Shown here piece by piece: positions 29,044 through 38,825 of a DNA stretch of 64,000 nt; positions within the stretch are counted from its first letter, which is position 1; every line of letters starts with the position of its first letter. A program made the translations under genes and the position numbers. The stretch covers positions 1 through 64,000 of the forward strand of contig CAJYUW010000049.1 of NCBI GenBank assembly GCA_913778205.1. The letters run 5' to 3'. The stretch comes from an uncultured Curtobacterium sp. GTDB lineage: Bacteria; Actinomycetota; Actinomycetes; Actinomycetales; Microbacteriaceae. Below the pieces are notes generated by a model, which was not told the DNA's origin, searched no databases, and worked only from the letters and a program-made list of their open reading frames with translations.

Positions 29044-30320
29044 GCGGGTCTCGCTTCCTCGACCGCGACGTCGCGGTCGTGCTGGGGTGCGGTCGTGGGG
29101 GTGCGGTCGACTTCTGCGTCCGCGGCGGTGGGCCGCGCGGAAGGTGCGGCCGCGGGGGCGCGGGTGACGGTGGCGGGGTCGCGGAGGAGGTCGCGGAAGC
29201 CGACCTCGGCGGCGCCGCGCGTGAGCACGTCGTCGCCGAGCGCCGCGGGGACGACCCGCAGCCGGTCGGCCGTGCCCGGCATCGACTGTGCCCGGACGGC
29301 CTCGACGATGCGGTCGCCGACGTGGGCGAGCACGACGCCGAGGAACCCGCCGAGCACGACCACCTCGGGGTTGACGGTGTGGATCGCGTTGCGGAGCGCC
29401 GTGGCGAGCGCCGACACCTGCCGGTCCACGACCGCCTCGACCGCCGGGCGTCCCTCGGCGAGCGCGGCGGCGAGGGCGCGGAGGTCGTCGGGCGCCGTGC
29501 CGGCGGCGGTCGTGAGGGCCTCGCGGGAGGCCTCGGTCTCGAGGCACCCGACTGCGCCGCAGTGGCAGCGGATGCCGTTCGCGGCGACGAACGTGTGGCC
29601 GAGCTCGCCCGCGTAGCCGTCCGCGCCGCTCAGCGGTCGAGCGGCCGAGATCACGCCGCCACCGATGCCGCTCGCGCCGCCGTTGAGGTACACGAGGTCG
29701 CCGACCCCGCGCCCGCTCCCGGCGAGGCGCTCCGCCCACGCTCCGAGGTTCGCGTCGTTCGCGGCGGTGACGGGCAGGCCGGTGCGGGCGGCGAGGGGGC
29801 CGGCGACCGGCTCGTCGTGCCAGCCCAGGTGCGGCGCGTACTGCACGGTGCCGTCCTCGACGCGGACGGTCCCGGGCACGGCGACCCCGATCCCGACGAC
29901 CCGGACGGCAGGACCCACGGCACCCGCCACGTCCTCGAGCAGCCGTGCCACGGTCTCGATCGCCTCCGGTCCCGTGGGCGGGGCGTCCTGGTGGGCGGTC
30001 CGACGGTCGCGCACCGATCCGTCGAGGCCGACGAGCGCCACCGTGACGGCGTCGATCTCGACCACGGCGGCCGCTGCCACGACGTCCGCCGAGGCCCGCA
30101 CCACCGGGCTCGGTCGACCGACACCGGCACCGCGGGCCCCGGCGGGCGGCGCGTCCTCGTGGACGAGTCCGAGGTCGACGAGCTCCCCGACGAGCGCGAG
30201 GATCGTCGAGCGGTTCAGGCCGGTGCGGCGGGTGAGTTCGGCGCGGCTGATCGGCCCCTCCTCGTGCACGAGACGGAGCACGCGTGCGGCGTTGCCGGGC
30301 GCGGTCGTCTGCGGTGCCAT
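29040..30320 (-). CDS. ROK family transcriptional regulator (XylR-like)
   Basis: MAPQTTAPGNAARVLRLVHEEGPISRAELTRRTGLNRSTILALVGELVDLGLV...; ROK signature GYAGELGHTFVAANGIRCHCGAVGCLETEAS. Confidence 0.93.
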   Translation of the reverse strand: MAPQTTAPGNAARVLRLVHEEGPISRAELTRRTGLNRSTILALVGELVDLGLVHEDAPPAGARGAGVGRPSPVVRASADVVAAAAVVEIDAVTVALVGLDGSVRDRRTAHQDAPPTGPEAIETVARLLEDVAGAVGPAVRVVGIGVAVPGTVRVEDGTVQYAPHLGWHDEPVAGPLAARTGLPVTAANDANLGAWAERLAGSGRGVGDLVYLNGGASGIGGGVISAARPLSGADGYAGELGHTFVAANGIRCHCGAVGCLETEASREALTTAAGTAPDDLRALAAALAEGRPAVEAVVDRQVSALATALRNAIHTVNPEVVVLGGFLGVVLAHVGDRIVEAVRAQSMPGTADRLRVVPAALGDDVLTRGAAEVGFRDLLRDPATVTRAPAAAPSARPTAADAEVDRTPTTAPQHDRDVAVEEARPA

Positions 30321-30364
30321 GCGGTCCTCCTCCGGTCGTGACGGGTGGGTGGTGGTGCGCGCCG

Positions 30365-30432
30365 GGTCTCGGCCCTGCGGACAGTTTCGCGGCCCCGAGA
30401 CCGCGGAAGTGTCCGCAGGGCCGAGTCTCGGG
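30365..30432. repeat. Long imperfect hairpin with alternative pairings
   Basis: ctcggccctgcggaca (30368-30383) is the perfect reverse complement of tgtccgcagggccgag (30410-30425); central ccgagacc (30395-30402) can pair with upstream ggtctcgg (30365-30372), and overlapping cccgagac (30394-30401) with downstream gtctcggg (30425-30432). Confidence 0.75.
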
Positions 30433-30440
30433 CGAGCCGG

Positions 30441-30512
30441 CGCGGCGCGCGGCGGCTCGCGGCGGCTCGCGGCGCCTCGCGGCGGCGCGCGGCGCCTCGC
30501 CGCGCCCGCCCG
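30441..30512. repeat. Degenerate 10-bp tandem array (ggcggctcgc-type), about 7 units
   Basis: cgcggcgcgc ggcggctcgc ggcggctcgc ggcgcctcgc ggcggcgcgc ggcgcctcgc cgcgcccgcc; reaches the stop codon at 30514. Confidence 0.8.
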
Positions 30513-30513
30513 C

Positions 30514-31599
30514 TCAGCGCGAGCGGGAGAACGCGGCGTCGAAGGCGGCGTCGGGCGGGGAGATCGTGCCGAGCTTCCGGACGAAGGCGAGCGCCTCGGG
30601 TCCGCCGACGAGCCGGTCCATGCCCGCGTCCTCCCACTCGACGCTCGTCGGGCCGTCGTACCCGATGTGGTTGAGCACGCGGAACACCCGCTCCCACGGC
30701 ACGTCACCGTGGCCGGCGGTCACGAAGTCCCACCCGCGCCGGGGGTCGCCCCACGCCAGGTGCGAGGACAGCCGCCCGTTCCGCCCGTCGAGCTGCTTGA
30801 CCGATTCCTTGCAGTGCACGTGGTACACCCGGTCGGCGAAGTCGAGCAGGAACGCGGCGGGGTCGAGGTCCTGCCAGACGAAGTGCGACGGGTCGAAGTT
30901 GAACCCGAACGACGGACGGTCGGCGAACACCTCCAGGGTCCGCTTGGACGTCCAGTAGTCGTACGCGATCTCGGACGGGTGCACCTCGAGCGCGAAGCGG
31001 ACGCCGACCTCCTCGAACACGTCGAGGATCGGGGACCAGCGGTCGTGGAAGTCCCGGTACCCGGCGTCGATCATGCCCGGCGGGACGGGCGGGAACCCGG
31101 CGACGGTCTTCCAGATCGACGACCCGGAGAACCCGGTGACGGTGCGGACGCCGAGGGCTGCGGCCGCTCGGGCGGTCCACTGCAGCTCCTCGGCGGCGCG
31201 CTGGCGGACGCCCTCGGGGTCGCCGTCGCCCCACACGTGCTCCGGCACGATGTCCTGGTGTCGCTGGTCGATCGGGTCGTCGCACACGGCCTGCCCGGTG
31301 AGGTGGTTCGCGATCGTCCAGACCTGCAGCCCGTTGCGCTCCAGGATCGCCTTGCGGTCCGCCACGTACTCCGGGTCCGTCGCGGCGCGCCGGACGTCGA
31401 GGTGGTCGCCCCAGCACGCGATCTCGAGGCCGTCGTAGTCCCACTCGCCCGCCAGGCGGGCCACCTCCTCGAAGGGCAGGTCGGCCCACTGGCCGGTGAA
31501 CAGCGTGACCGGCCGGGAGGCGCGGCTCGTTCCCGCTCCGCCCGTCCCGTCCGTCGTGCCCGCCCCGTCCGTCATGCCCGTCGCGTCCGTCGTCGTCAT
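30514..31599 (-). CDS. Sugar phosphate isomerase/epimerase (AP-endonuclease-2/TIM barrel family)
   Basis: [39 protein letters not shown]...[25 protein letters not shown]...[33 protein letters not shown]. Confidence 0.92.
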   Translation of the reverse strand: MTTTDATGMTDGAGTTDGTGGAGTSRASRPVTLFTGQWADLPFEEVARLAGEWDYDGLEIACWGDHLDVRRAATDPEYVADRKAILERNGLQVWTIANHLTGQAVCDDPIDQRHQDIVPEHVWGDGDPEGVRQRAAEELQWTARAAAALGVRTVTGFSGSSIWKTVAGFPPVPPGMIDAGYRDFHDRWSPILDVFEEVGVRFALEVHPSEIAYDYWTSKRTLEVFADRPSFGFNFDPSHFVWQDLDPAAFLLDFADRVYHVHCKESVKQLDGRNGRLSSHLAWGDPRRGWDFVTAGHGDVPWERVFRVLNHIGYDGPTSVEWEDAGMDRLVGGPEALAFVRKLGTISPPDAAFDAAFSRSR

Positions 31600-31630
31600 C
31601 GTCGTCGTCCTTCCTCGCGTGTGCTGTGGG

Positions 31631-32743
31631 TCACCAGGACCCGGGGGTGGCCCCTGCGGGCACGGTCTCCGGCCGGTCGACGTGTGACCGCACCTCGACC
31701 ACGGTGTGCTCGCGGGAAGCTGTGGCGACCGCCTCCATCACCTCGAGCACGTGGAACGCGAGCGCGCCGTCGGCCCGGTGCGGCCGGTCGGTGGCGATCG
31801 CGTGCGCCATGTCGGCGAGCCCGTAGCCACGGCCGGCGTCGGCGTACCCGGCGCTCACCGGCAGGTCGCGCCACTCGCGGTCGTCCGCGGTCGCGATCGA
31901 CACCGGGTCCGAGAACCGGTTCGGGTCCGGGACGCCGAGCGTGCCCGCGGTGCCGTACACCTCGAACAGCGGCGCCCGGGTCGCCCAGACCTCGAACGAC
32001 ACCGTGACCGTCGAGACGACCCCGTTCGCGTGTTCGAGGACCGCCACCACATGCGTGTCGATGTCCACCCGGAGCGGTGTGCCCGCGGCGGGACCGGTCG
32101 CGATGGTGCGTTCGCGGTCGGAGCGGGTCGAGGCACCGCTCACGCGGACGACCGGGCCGAAGAACTGCACGAGGCTCGTCAGGTAGTACGGCCCCATGTC
32201 GAGCAGCGGGCCGCCGCCGGGCTGGTAGTAGAACGCCGGTGCCGGGTGCCAGAGCTCGTGTCCGGGGGCGGACCACGACACCGCGGCACCCACCGGTGTG
32301 CCGATGAGCCCGTCGTCGAGCGCGGCACGGGCGGTCTGGATCCCGGTGCCGAGCACGGTGTCGGGCGCGCTGCCGACCCGGAGGCCTGCGCGTCGGGCGA
32401 GGTCGAGCACGGGCTGCGCCTCGGCGGTGGACATCGCGAGCGGCTTCTCGCCGTACACGTGCTTGCCGGCCTCGAGCGCCCGGGTGGCGACCTCGGCGTG
32501 CGCGGCCGGGATCGTCAGGTTGAGCACGACGTCGACGTCGTCCGCGGCGAGCAGGTCGTCGACGCTCGTGCCCCGCACGCCCTGCGCCTCGCCGACGGCC
32601 CGCGCACGATCGACGTCGATGTCCGCGACGGCGGTGAGTTCGAGACCGGGCAGCGCCGGGAAGTGCTCGAAGTACTGCTGGCTGATGTTGCCGACGCCGA
32701 CCACGCCGACCCGGAGCGGTCGGTCGTTCACCGTGCTGCCCAC
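31631..32743 (-). CDS. Gfo/Idh/MocA family oxidoreductase
   Basis: GTG start; [36 protein letters not shown]...[18 protein letters not shown]. Confidence 0.92.
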   Translation of the reverse strand: MGSTVNDRPLRVGVVGVGNISQQYFEHFPALPGLELTAVADIDVDRARAVGEAQGVRGTSVDDLLAADDVDVVLNLTIPAAHAEVATRALEAGKHVYGEKPLAMSTAEAQPVLDLARRAGLRVGSAPDTVLGTGIQTARAALDDGLIGTPVGAAVSWSAPGHELWHPAPAFYYQPGGGPLLDMGPYYLTSLVQFFGPVVRVSGASTRSDRERTIATGPAAGTPLRVDIDTHVVAVLEHANGVVSTVTVSFEVWATRAPLFEVYGTAGTLGVPDPNRFSDPVSIATADDREWRDLPVSAGYADAGRGYGLADMAHAIATDRPHRADGALAFHVLEVMEAVATASREHTVVEVRSHVDRPETVPAGATPGSW

Positions 32744-33426
32744 AGGAGTCCCCTCTCGATGATCGTGCGGAGCGGCTGCGACTCGACGACCTCGAGCCGG
32801 TGCCCGGGCGCGGAGACGAACACGCGCCCCTGGCCCCACTGCCGGGTCCAGATCGCCGGCGCCGTGACCGGTCGGTTCCAGGCGTCGAAGTCCCGCGCCT
32901 CCTGCGTGGTGGTCGCGAGGACGTCGTTGTACTCGTCGGAGAGCACCCAGTACTGCTCGGTCACGAGGTCGAAGTCCTCGATGCCCTCGGTGATCGGGTG
33001 CGACCGCCCGGCCTCGGTGATGTGCACCGTGTACGGGATGTAGTTGTCCGACTGCTCGCCGGTGCGCTCCGCCGGGGGCTTCGCCGCGTGGTGCGCGAAC
33101 TGCCCGCCGACCATGTGCAGGTAGTCGGCGGTGTTCCGGAACGCGTCCGCGATCCCGCCGTGCCAGCCCGCGAGCCCGGCACCGCCGAGCACGGCCTTCT
33201 GGAGTCCGGCGAACTCGTCGTCGGCGATGGTCGACATCGTGACGACCTGCACGATCAGGTCGACGTCCGCCATGACCGACTCGTCGGCGTACACGGCGGT
33301 CGAATCGGACACGCGGACGTCGAAGCCGTTGTCCCGCAGGAACGGGACGAACAGGTCGGTGGTCTCGACCGGCATGTGCCCGTCCCAACCACCACGGACG
33401 ACGAGCGCCTTCTTGTCAGCGGCCAT
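32728..33426 (-). CDS. ThuA domain-containing protein (trehalose-utilisation-like)
   Basis: KKALVVRGGWDGHMPVETTDLFVPFLRDNGFDVRVSDSTAVYADESVMADVDLIVQVVTM...GLAGWHGGIADAFRNTADYLHMVGGQFAHH. Confidence 0.9.
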   Translation of the reverse strand: MAADKKALVVRGGWDGHMPVETTDLFVPFLRDNGFDVRVSDSTAVYADESVMADVDLIVQVVTMSTIADDEFAGLQKAVLGGAGLAGWHGGIADAFRNTADYLHMVGGQFAHHAAKPPAERTGEQSDNYIPYTVHITEAGRSHPITEGIEDFDLVTEQYWVLSDEYNDVLATTTQEARDFDAWNRPVTAPAIWTRQWGQGRVFVSAPGHRLEVVESQPLRTIIERGLLWAAR

Positions 33427-34619
33427 CAGACCACCGTCCAGGCGCTGCCGTCGGCCGCGCTGCGTTCGACCGCGTCGAGGACCTTCTGCACGTGCAGCCC
33501 CTCCTCGAACGACGGGGACGGGTCCTCGCCCGCGACGATGGCCTGCACGAAGTCCTTCACCTCGTGGCTGAAGGTGTGCTCGTACCCGATGAGGTGCCCG
33601 GTCGGCCACCACGCCGCCATGTAGGGGTGCTCGGGCTCGGTCACGATGATCCGCTGGAAGCCGTGCTCCCCCGCGGGCGCGGTGGCGTCGTAGAAGCGGA
33701 GTTCGTTCATCGACTCGAGGTCGAACTGGATCGCACCGTCGGACCCGCTGATCTCGAGCGTGAGCCCGTTCTTCCGGCCGGTCGCGTAGCGCGTGGCCTC
33801 GAACGTGCCGATCGCGCGGTCGGCAGCGCCGCCGCTGAGGCGCGCGGTGAAGAACGCGGCGTCGTCGACGGTGACCTGCCCGCGTTCGGAGGACGCGGTA
33901 CCCGACAGTCCGACGCCCTCGGCCATGAGCGGGCGCTCGGTCACGAACGTCTCGAGCGTGCCGGACACCGTCGCGAGGGACGCTCCCGTGACGTGCTCCA
34001 CGAGGTCGATCGCGTGCGCACCGATGTCGCCGAGCGAGCCGGAGCCCGCGAGCGACTTGTCGAGCCGCCAGGTCATCGGGCCCTCGGGGTCTGCCAACCA
34101 GTCCTGCAGGTAGAGCGCGCGGACCTGGCGGACGGTGCCGAGCCTCCCGGCCGCCACCAGCTGCTTCGCGAACGCGATGGCGGGCACCCGACGGTAGCTG
34201 AAGCCGACCATCGAGCGGACGCCGTCCGCGCGGGCGGCCGTGGCCGCGGCGGTCATCGCCTCGGCCTCGGCCACGGAGTTCGCGAGCGGCTTCTCGCAGA
34301 GGACGTGCTTGCCCGCCCGCAGGGCCGCGATCGCCACCTCGACGTGCGTCGACCCGGGCGAGCAGATGTCGACCACGTCGATGTCGGGGTCCTCGACCAC
34401 CGCACGCCAGTCGGTCGACGCCGCCTGCCAGCCGTACTGCCGACGGGAGGCCTCGGTGCGTTCCGGATCCCGTCCGACGATCACCGCCATCTCCGTCTCG
34501 ACCCCGAGGTCGAAGAACCTGGGGGCGGTCCGCCACCCCTGCGAGTGGGCGGCCCCCATGAAGCCGTGGCCCACCATCGCCACACGCAGTCGATCCTGCG
34601 CCTGTCGGTCCGATGCCAT
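33426..34619 (-). CDS. Gfo/Idh/MocA family oxidoreductase
   Basis: LRVAMVGHGFMGAAHSQGWRTAPRFFDLGVETEMAVIVGRD...GKHVLCEKPLANSVAEAEAMTAAA. Confidence 0.93.
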   Translation of the reverse strand: MASDRQAQDRLRVAMVGHGFMGAAHSQGWRTAPRFFDLGVETEMAVIVGRDPERTEASRRQYGWQAASTDWRAVVEDPDIDVVDICSPGSTHVEVAIAALRAGKHVLCEKPLANSVAEAEAMTAAATAARADGVRSMVGFSYRRVPAIAFAKQLVAAGRLGTVRQVRALYLQDWLADPEGPMTWRLDKSLAGSGSLGDIGAHAIDLVEHVTGASLATVSGTLETFVTERPLMAEGVGLSGTASSERGQVTVDDAAFFTARLSGGAADRAIGTFEATRYATGRKNGLTLEISGSDGAIQFDLESMNELRFYDATAPAGEHGFQRIIVTEPEHPYMAAWWPTGHLIGYEHTFSHEVKDFVQAIVAGEDPSPSFEEGLHVQKVLDAVERSAADGSAWTVV

Positions 34620-34667
34620 TCGTTCGCTCCTTTGCGATCACGCTTGCCAGAGTCAACACTACCGCTT

Positions 34668-34686
34668 ATGTTGGGCGCGGCAACAT
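34668..34686. promoter_or_regulatory. Inverted repeat, candidate XylR/ROK operator in front of xylA
   Basis: ATGTTG-ggcgcgg-CAACAT (34668-34686) 30 bp upstream of the xylA start, in an AT-richer intergenic region. Confidence 0.55.
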
Positions 34687-34715
34687 TTTGTTTCGACGAC
34701 GAACGGTGATCCACC

Positions 34716-35906
34716 ATGGCAACGACGCCCACCCGTGACGACAAGTTCTCCTTCGGTCTCTGGACCATCGGCTACAACGGCTCCGACCCCTTCGGCGGCC
34801 CGACCCGTCCCGCGCTCGACGTGGTCGAGGCGGTCGAGAAGCTCGACGAGATCGGTGCCTACGGCCTGACCTTCCACGACGACGACCTGTTCGCGTTCGG
34901 CTCGACCGACGCCGAGCGCCAGGGCCAGATCGACCGGCTCAAGGGTGCGCTCGAGTCCACCGGGATCACCGTGCCGATGGTCACGACGAACCTGTTCTCG
35001 GCGCCGGTGTTCAAGGACGGCGGGTTCACCTCGAACGACCGCCAGGTCCGCCGGTTCGCGCTCCGGAAGGTGCTCCGGAACGTCGACCTCGCCGCCGAGC
35101 TCGGCGCGAAGACCTTCGTGATGTGGGGCGGTCGCGAGGGCTCGGAGTACGACTCGGCGAAGGACGTGCAGGCGGCGCTCGAGCGCTACCGCGAGGCCGT
35201 CAACCTGCTCGCCCAGTACGTGACCGACAAGGGCTACGACATCCGCTTCGCGATCGAGCCGAAGCCGAACGAGCCCCGCGGCGACATCCTGCTGCCGACG
35301 CTCGGCCACGCGATCGCGTTCACCGAGACGCTCGAGCGTCCGGAACTGTTCGGCATCAACCCCGAGGTCGGGCACGAGCAGATGGCGGGCCTGAACTTCA
35401 CCGCCGGCATCGCCCAGGCGCTCTACCAGGGCAAGCTCTTCCACATCGACCTCAACGGCCAGCGCGGCATCAAGTACGACCAGGACCTCGTGTTCGGGCA
35501 CGGCGACCTGCAGAACGCGTTCTCGCTCGTCGACCTGCTCGAGCACGGCGCTCCCCAGGGCGGCCAGGCCTACGACGGTCCGCGCCACTTCGACTACAAG
35601 CCGTCGCGCACCGAGGACATCACAGGCGTCTGGGACTCCGCGAAGGCCAACATGCGCATGTACCTGCTCCTCAAGGAGCGCGCCGAGGCCTTCCGCGCCG
35701 ACCCCGAGGTGCAGGAGGCCCTCGCCGCGGCCAAGGTCGACGAGCTGAGCACCCCGACGCTGAACGCCGGCGAGTCGTACGACGACCTCGTCGCCGACCG
35801 CTCGGCGTTCGAGGAGTTCGACGCCGACGCGTACTTCGGCGGCAAGGGCTTCGGCTTCGTGCGCCTGCAGCAGCTCGCGATCGAGCACCTGATGGGCGCT
35901 CGGTGA
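34716..35906 (+). CDS. xylA: Xylose isomerase
   Basis: [51 protein letters not shown]...[15 protein letters not shown]...[16 protein letters not shown]. Confidence 0.98.
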   Translation: MATTPTRDDKFSFGLWTIGYNGSDPFGGPTRPALDVVEAVEKLDEIGAYGLTFHDDDLFAFGSTDAERQGQIDRLKGALESTGITVPMVTTNLFSAPVFKDGGFTSNDRQVRRFALRKVLRNVDLAAELGAKTFVMWGGREGSEYDSAKDVQAALERYREAVNLLAQYVTDKGYDIRFAIEPKPNEPRGDILLPTLGHAIAFTETLERPELFGINPEVGHEQMAGLNFTAGIAQALYQGKLFHIDLNGQRGIKYDQDLVFGHGDLQNAFSLVDLLEHGAPQGGQAYDGPRHFDYKPSRTEDITGVWDSAKANMRMYLLLKERAEAFRADPEVQEALAAAKVDELSTPTLNAGESYDDLVADRSAFEEFDADAYFGGKGFGFVRLQQLAIEHLMGAR

Positions 35907-37372
35907 CCTTCGTCGCGGGCGTCGACTCGTCGACGCAGTCCTGCAAGGTCACGATCCGCGACGCTGCGACCGGAGCGGTCGTCCGGGAGGGGCGCGCGTC
36001 CCACCCGGACGGCACGTCCGTGGACCCCCGCCACTGGTGGGACGCGCTCGGCGCCGCGATCGCGGACGCCGGCGGGTTCGACGACGTCGCCGCCGTCGCG
36101 ATCGCCGGGCAGCAGCACGGCATGGTCGCGCTCGACGCGGACGGCCGCGTGGTGCGCGACGCGCTCCTCTGGAACGACGTGCGCAGCGCGGACGCGGCCG
36201 CGCAGATGGTCGAGGAACTCGGACGGGAGGCGTGGGTCGCCCGGACGGGGCTGGTCCCGGTGGCCTCGTTCACCGGCACCAAGCTGCGGTGGCTCCGCGA
36301 TGCGGAACCCTCGAACGCCGGACGGGTCGCCGCCGTCGCGCTCCCCCACGACTGGCTGTCGTGGCGTCTGCGCGGGTACGGCCCGGCGGACGAGAGCCCG
36401 CTCGGACCGGACCTCGACACGCTCGCGACCGACGGCTCGGACGCCAGCGGCACGGCCTACTGGGACCCGGTGCGTCGGGAGTACGACGGCGAGCTGTTCG
36501 CCGCGGCGCTCGGTCGCGGGCTGCGGGTCGCCGGCGGCGCGGCGGGCGACTCGGACGCGGTCGTCGTGCCGCGGGTGGTCGCACCGGACGAGGCGATGGG
36601 CTCGCTCGACGGCGACGTCGAGCTGCCCGGCGGCACGGTCGCGCGTGCGGGACTGGTCGTCGGCGCGGGACTCGGCGACAACGCCGGGGCAGCGCTCGGC
36701 CTCGGACTCGGCCCTGGAGACGTCGCGGTGTCCCTCGGCACCAGCGGCACGGTCTTCGGGGTGACCGACACCGAGGTGACGGACCCGAGCGGAACCGTGG
36801 CGGGCTTCGCTGACGGGACCGGGTCGCGCCTCCCGATCGTCACGACGCTCAACGCCGCGCGTGTGCTCGAGGTGGTCGGCGGTCTGCTCGGGGTCGACCA
36901 CGAGGAGCTCGGCGCGCTGGCGCTCCAGGCGCCGGCGGGCGCGGACGGGCTGGTGCTCGTGCCGTACTTCGTCGGCGAGCGGACGCCCAACCGGCCGGAC
37001 GCGACCGCGTCGCTCGTCGGGATGACGCCCGCGACCACGGACCGGGCGCACCTCGCCCGCGCCGCCGTCGAGGGGATGCTCTGCGCCCTCGCGGACGGTC
37101 TGGCCGCGGTCGAGGGCACCGGCGTCGCCGTCTCGCGCCTGCTGCTCATCGGCGGTGCCGCGCGGAACGAGGCCGTCCGCGTGGTGGCATCACAGGTGTT
37201 CGGCCGCGACGTCGAGCTGCCGGAGCCGGGCGAGTACGTCGCAGCCGGAGCTGCCCGGCAGGCGGCGTGGGCGCTCACCGGGTCGTTGCCGTCCTGGGCC
37301 GTCGCCGCGACGACGATCCCCTCGGATCCGCACCCCGAGGTGCTCGAGCGCTACCGGGCGGCGGCCGCCTGA
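35903..37372 (+). CDS. xylB: Xylulokinase
   Basis: GTG start overlapping xylA stop; [47 protein letters not shown]...[13 protein letters not shown]...GTSGTVFGV. Confidence 0.97.
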   Translation: MTFVAGVDSSTQSCKVTIRDAATGAVVREGRASHPDGTSVDPRHWWDALGAAIADAGGFDDVAAVAIAGQQHGMVALDADGRVVRDALLWNDVRSADAAAQMVEELGREAWVARTGLVPVASFTGTKLRWLRDAEPSNAGRVAAVALPHDWLSWRLRGYGPADESPLGPDLDTLATDGSDASGTAYWDPVRREYDGELFAAALGRGLRVAGGAAGDSDAVVVPRVVAPDEAMGSLDGDVELPGGTVARAGLVVGAGLGDNAGAALGLGLGPGDVAVSLGTSGTVFGVTDTEVTDPSGTVAGFADGTGSRLPIVTTLNAARVLEVVGGLLGVDHEELGALALQAPAGADGLVLVPYFVGERTPNRPDATASLVGMTPATTDRAHLARAAVEGMLCALADGLAAVEGTGVAVSRLLLIGGAARNEAVRVVASQVFGRDVELPEPGEYVAAGAARQAAWALTGSLPSWAVAATTIPSDPHPEVLERYRAAAA

Positions 37373-37375
37373 CGC

Positions 37376-37419
37376 ACGACGATGCCCCGTCCCGGTCTGC
37401 CGGGACGGGGCGTCGTCGT
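37376..37419 (+). terminator. Strong hairpin directly after xylB
   Basis: acgacgatgccccgtcccgg-tctg-ccgggacggggcgtcgtcgt: 20-bp arms with one G-T wobble. Confidence 0.85.
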
Positions 37420-37442
37420 GTCTCGGCGCGAGGCGCCGCGTC

Positions 37443-37488
37443 GTCCGCCGGGGCGGGCCGCCTGAGTCCGCCGGGGCGGGGCGCCTGG
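37443..37488. repeat. 23-bp tandem duplication
   Basis: gtccgccggggcgggccgcctga / gtccgccggggcggggcgcctgg. Confidence 0.75.
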
Positions 37489-37582
37489 GCGGGGCCGCGT
37501 GATCCCGCCGGTGCCGGCGCCGCGTCGTCCACCCGGGCGGTGCGCCGGGGCATCCGCCCGGTCGGCGACGACCCAGACCGGG

Positions 37583-38179
37583 TCAGGAGGTCGGCTCGGC
37601 CTCGTAGACGGACATCAGCATGGCGGCCGCGAGCCGGGCGGTCCGCGCCGGCTGGGCCGATCGCTGCACCGCCGAGTCCACCCGCGCGCCCTCGACGAGC
37701 AGGAGGATCGACCGGGCGACGTGGGCGGGCATCCCCGCACGCGCGCAGACCTGGGTCAGGTGTTGCTCGACCCGCCGGAAGTGCTCGCGGGACAACTCGG
37801 CCACGACGTCGTCCTGCCGTCCGAGCTCGGCGTGGTGGTTGATGAACGCGCACCCGCGCCAGTCCTCGGCGGCGAAGCACTCCTCCAGGTAGCCGAACAC
37901 CCCGAGCACCTCGTCGCGCGCGTCCGTCGACTCGGCCGCGATGCGCTCGAGCGCGGCCGTCCACGTCGCGTGCCACCGCTGGAGGACCGCCACGACGAGG
38001 TCGTGCCGCGTCGGGTAGGCGTCCGTCACGACGGTGTCGTCGACGCCGGCGCGACGCGCGATGTCGTGCACGGACACCGGCCCGATGCCGTGCTCGGTGA
38101 ACAGGGCGTCGGCGGCGTCGACGACGGCGCGTTGCACTGCCGTCGTGCTCCGCGGAGGGGTCAGGGTCGAGGAGGTCAT
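37583..38179 (-). CDS. TetR/AcrR family transcriptional regulator
   Basis: TTAVQRAVVDAADALFTEHGIGPVSVHDIARRAGVDDTVVTDAYPTRHDLVVAVLQRWH. Confidence 0.88.
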   Translation of the reverse strand: MTSSTLTPPRSTTAVQRAVVDAADALFTEHGIGPVSVHDIARRAGVDDTVVTDAYPTRHDLVVAVLQRWHATWTAALERIAAESTDARDEVLGVFGYLEECFAAEDWRGCAFINHHAELGRQDDVVAELSREHFRRVEQHLTQVCARAGMPAHVARSILLLVEGARVDSAVQRSAQPARTARLAAAMLMSVYEAEPTS

Positions 38180-38192
38180 GCGTCCTTCGGGG

Positions 38193-38354
38193 TCAGCCGG
38201 TGAAGAAGTCGGCGTAGGTCGGTTCCTGCACGGGACCGTCGTGGCCGTTCACCCGGGCCACCACCATCGCACGGAGCACGGCGGGGTGCGTCAGGCCGCG
38301 ACGGTGCCATTCGCGCGGGTCACGTCGGAGTTCCTCGAGCGACGCTGCGGCCAT
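38193..38354 (-). CDS. Small hypothetical protein (53 aa)
   Basis: MAAASLEELRRDPREWHRRGLTHPAVLRAMVVARVNGHDGPVQEPTYADFFTG; sits in a tight co-directional run with the TetR gene. Confidence 0.5.
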   Translation of the reverse strand: MAAASLEELRRDPREWHRRGLTHPAVLRAMVVARVNGHDGPVQEPTYADFFTG

Positions 38355-38359
38355 GCCGG

Positions 38360-38569
38360 TCACGCTCCCAGGCCGAGGACGATCGCGGCCGACGCGGCGA
38401 CCGACACCGACACGATCCCGGTGCACACCGCGACCACGGCGAGTGCGCGCTGCCGGCGGGCCGCGCGGACCTCGCTGAAGGGGCTCCGGTGGTGACGTCC
38501 GGAGACGGACACGGACTGGTGTGCGTTCTTCGGTCCGACCAGCAGGTCGGTGTCGGCGATCGTGGTCAC
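38360..38569 (-). CDS. Small hypothetical protein (69 aa) with one C-terminal TM segment
   Basis: GTG start; VTTIADTDLLVGPKNAHQSVSVSGRHHRSPFSEVRAARRQRALAVVAVCTGIVSVSVAASAAIVLGLGA. Confidence 0.5.
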   Translation of the reverse strand: MTTIADTDLLVGPKNAHQSVSVSGRHHRSPFSEVRAARRQRALAVVAVCTGIVSVSVAASAAIVLGLGA

Positions 38570-38686
38570 GGCAGTTTCCTCGGGTCTTCCTCGGTCCGTC
38601 GTCCCGGCTGGTCCAGGACGCTCTACGACCATGACGGTACGAACGCATCGATCGTCACGCACGACTTCCGGACGGGTGCGTCGAAA

Positions 38687-38730
38687 GGTGGATGTCCGGG
38701 TCCACCACGATGCCGTTCGGTGGACATCCG
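38687..38730. promoter_or_regulatory. Cluster of GGTGGA/TCCACC half-sites in a divergent promoter region
   Basis: GGTGGATGTCCgggTCCACC (38687-38706) and cGGTGGACATCCg (38718-38730). Confidence 0.45.
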
Positions 38731-38825
38731 GCGCCGTCCACGGCCCGGCGGCGTCGGTGCCGGGCCGTATCCTTGCCCGGACCCGGTGCTGCCAGGACGG
38801 AGCGTCGGCCGAGGGAGGAACGACC

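Noticed and set aside
30441-30512. Repeat-encoded peptide downstream of the epimerase
   Set aside because: Reading frames through the 10-bp repeats are low-complexity and have no start or ribosome-binding site support.
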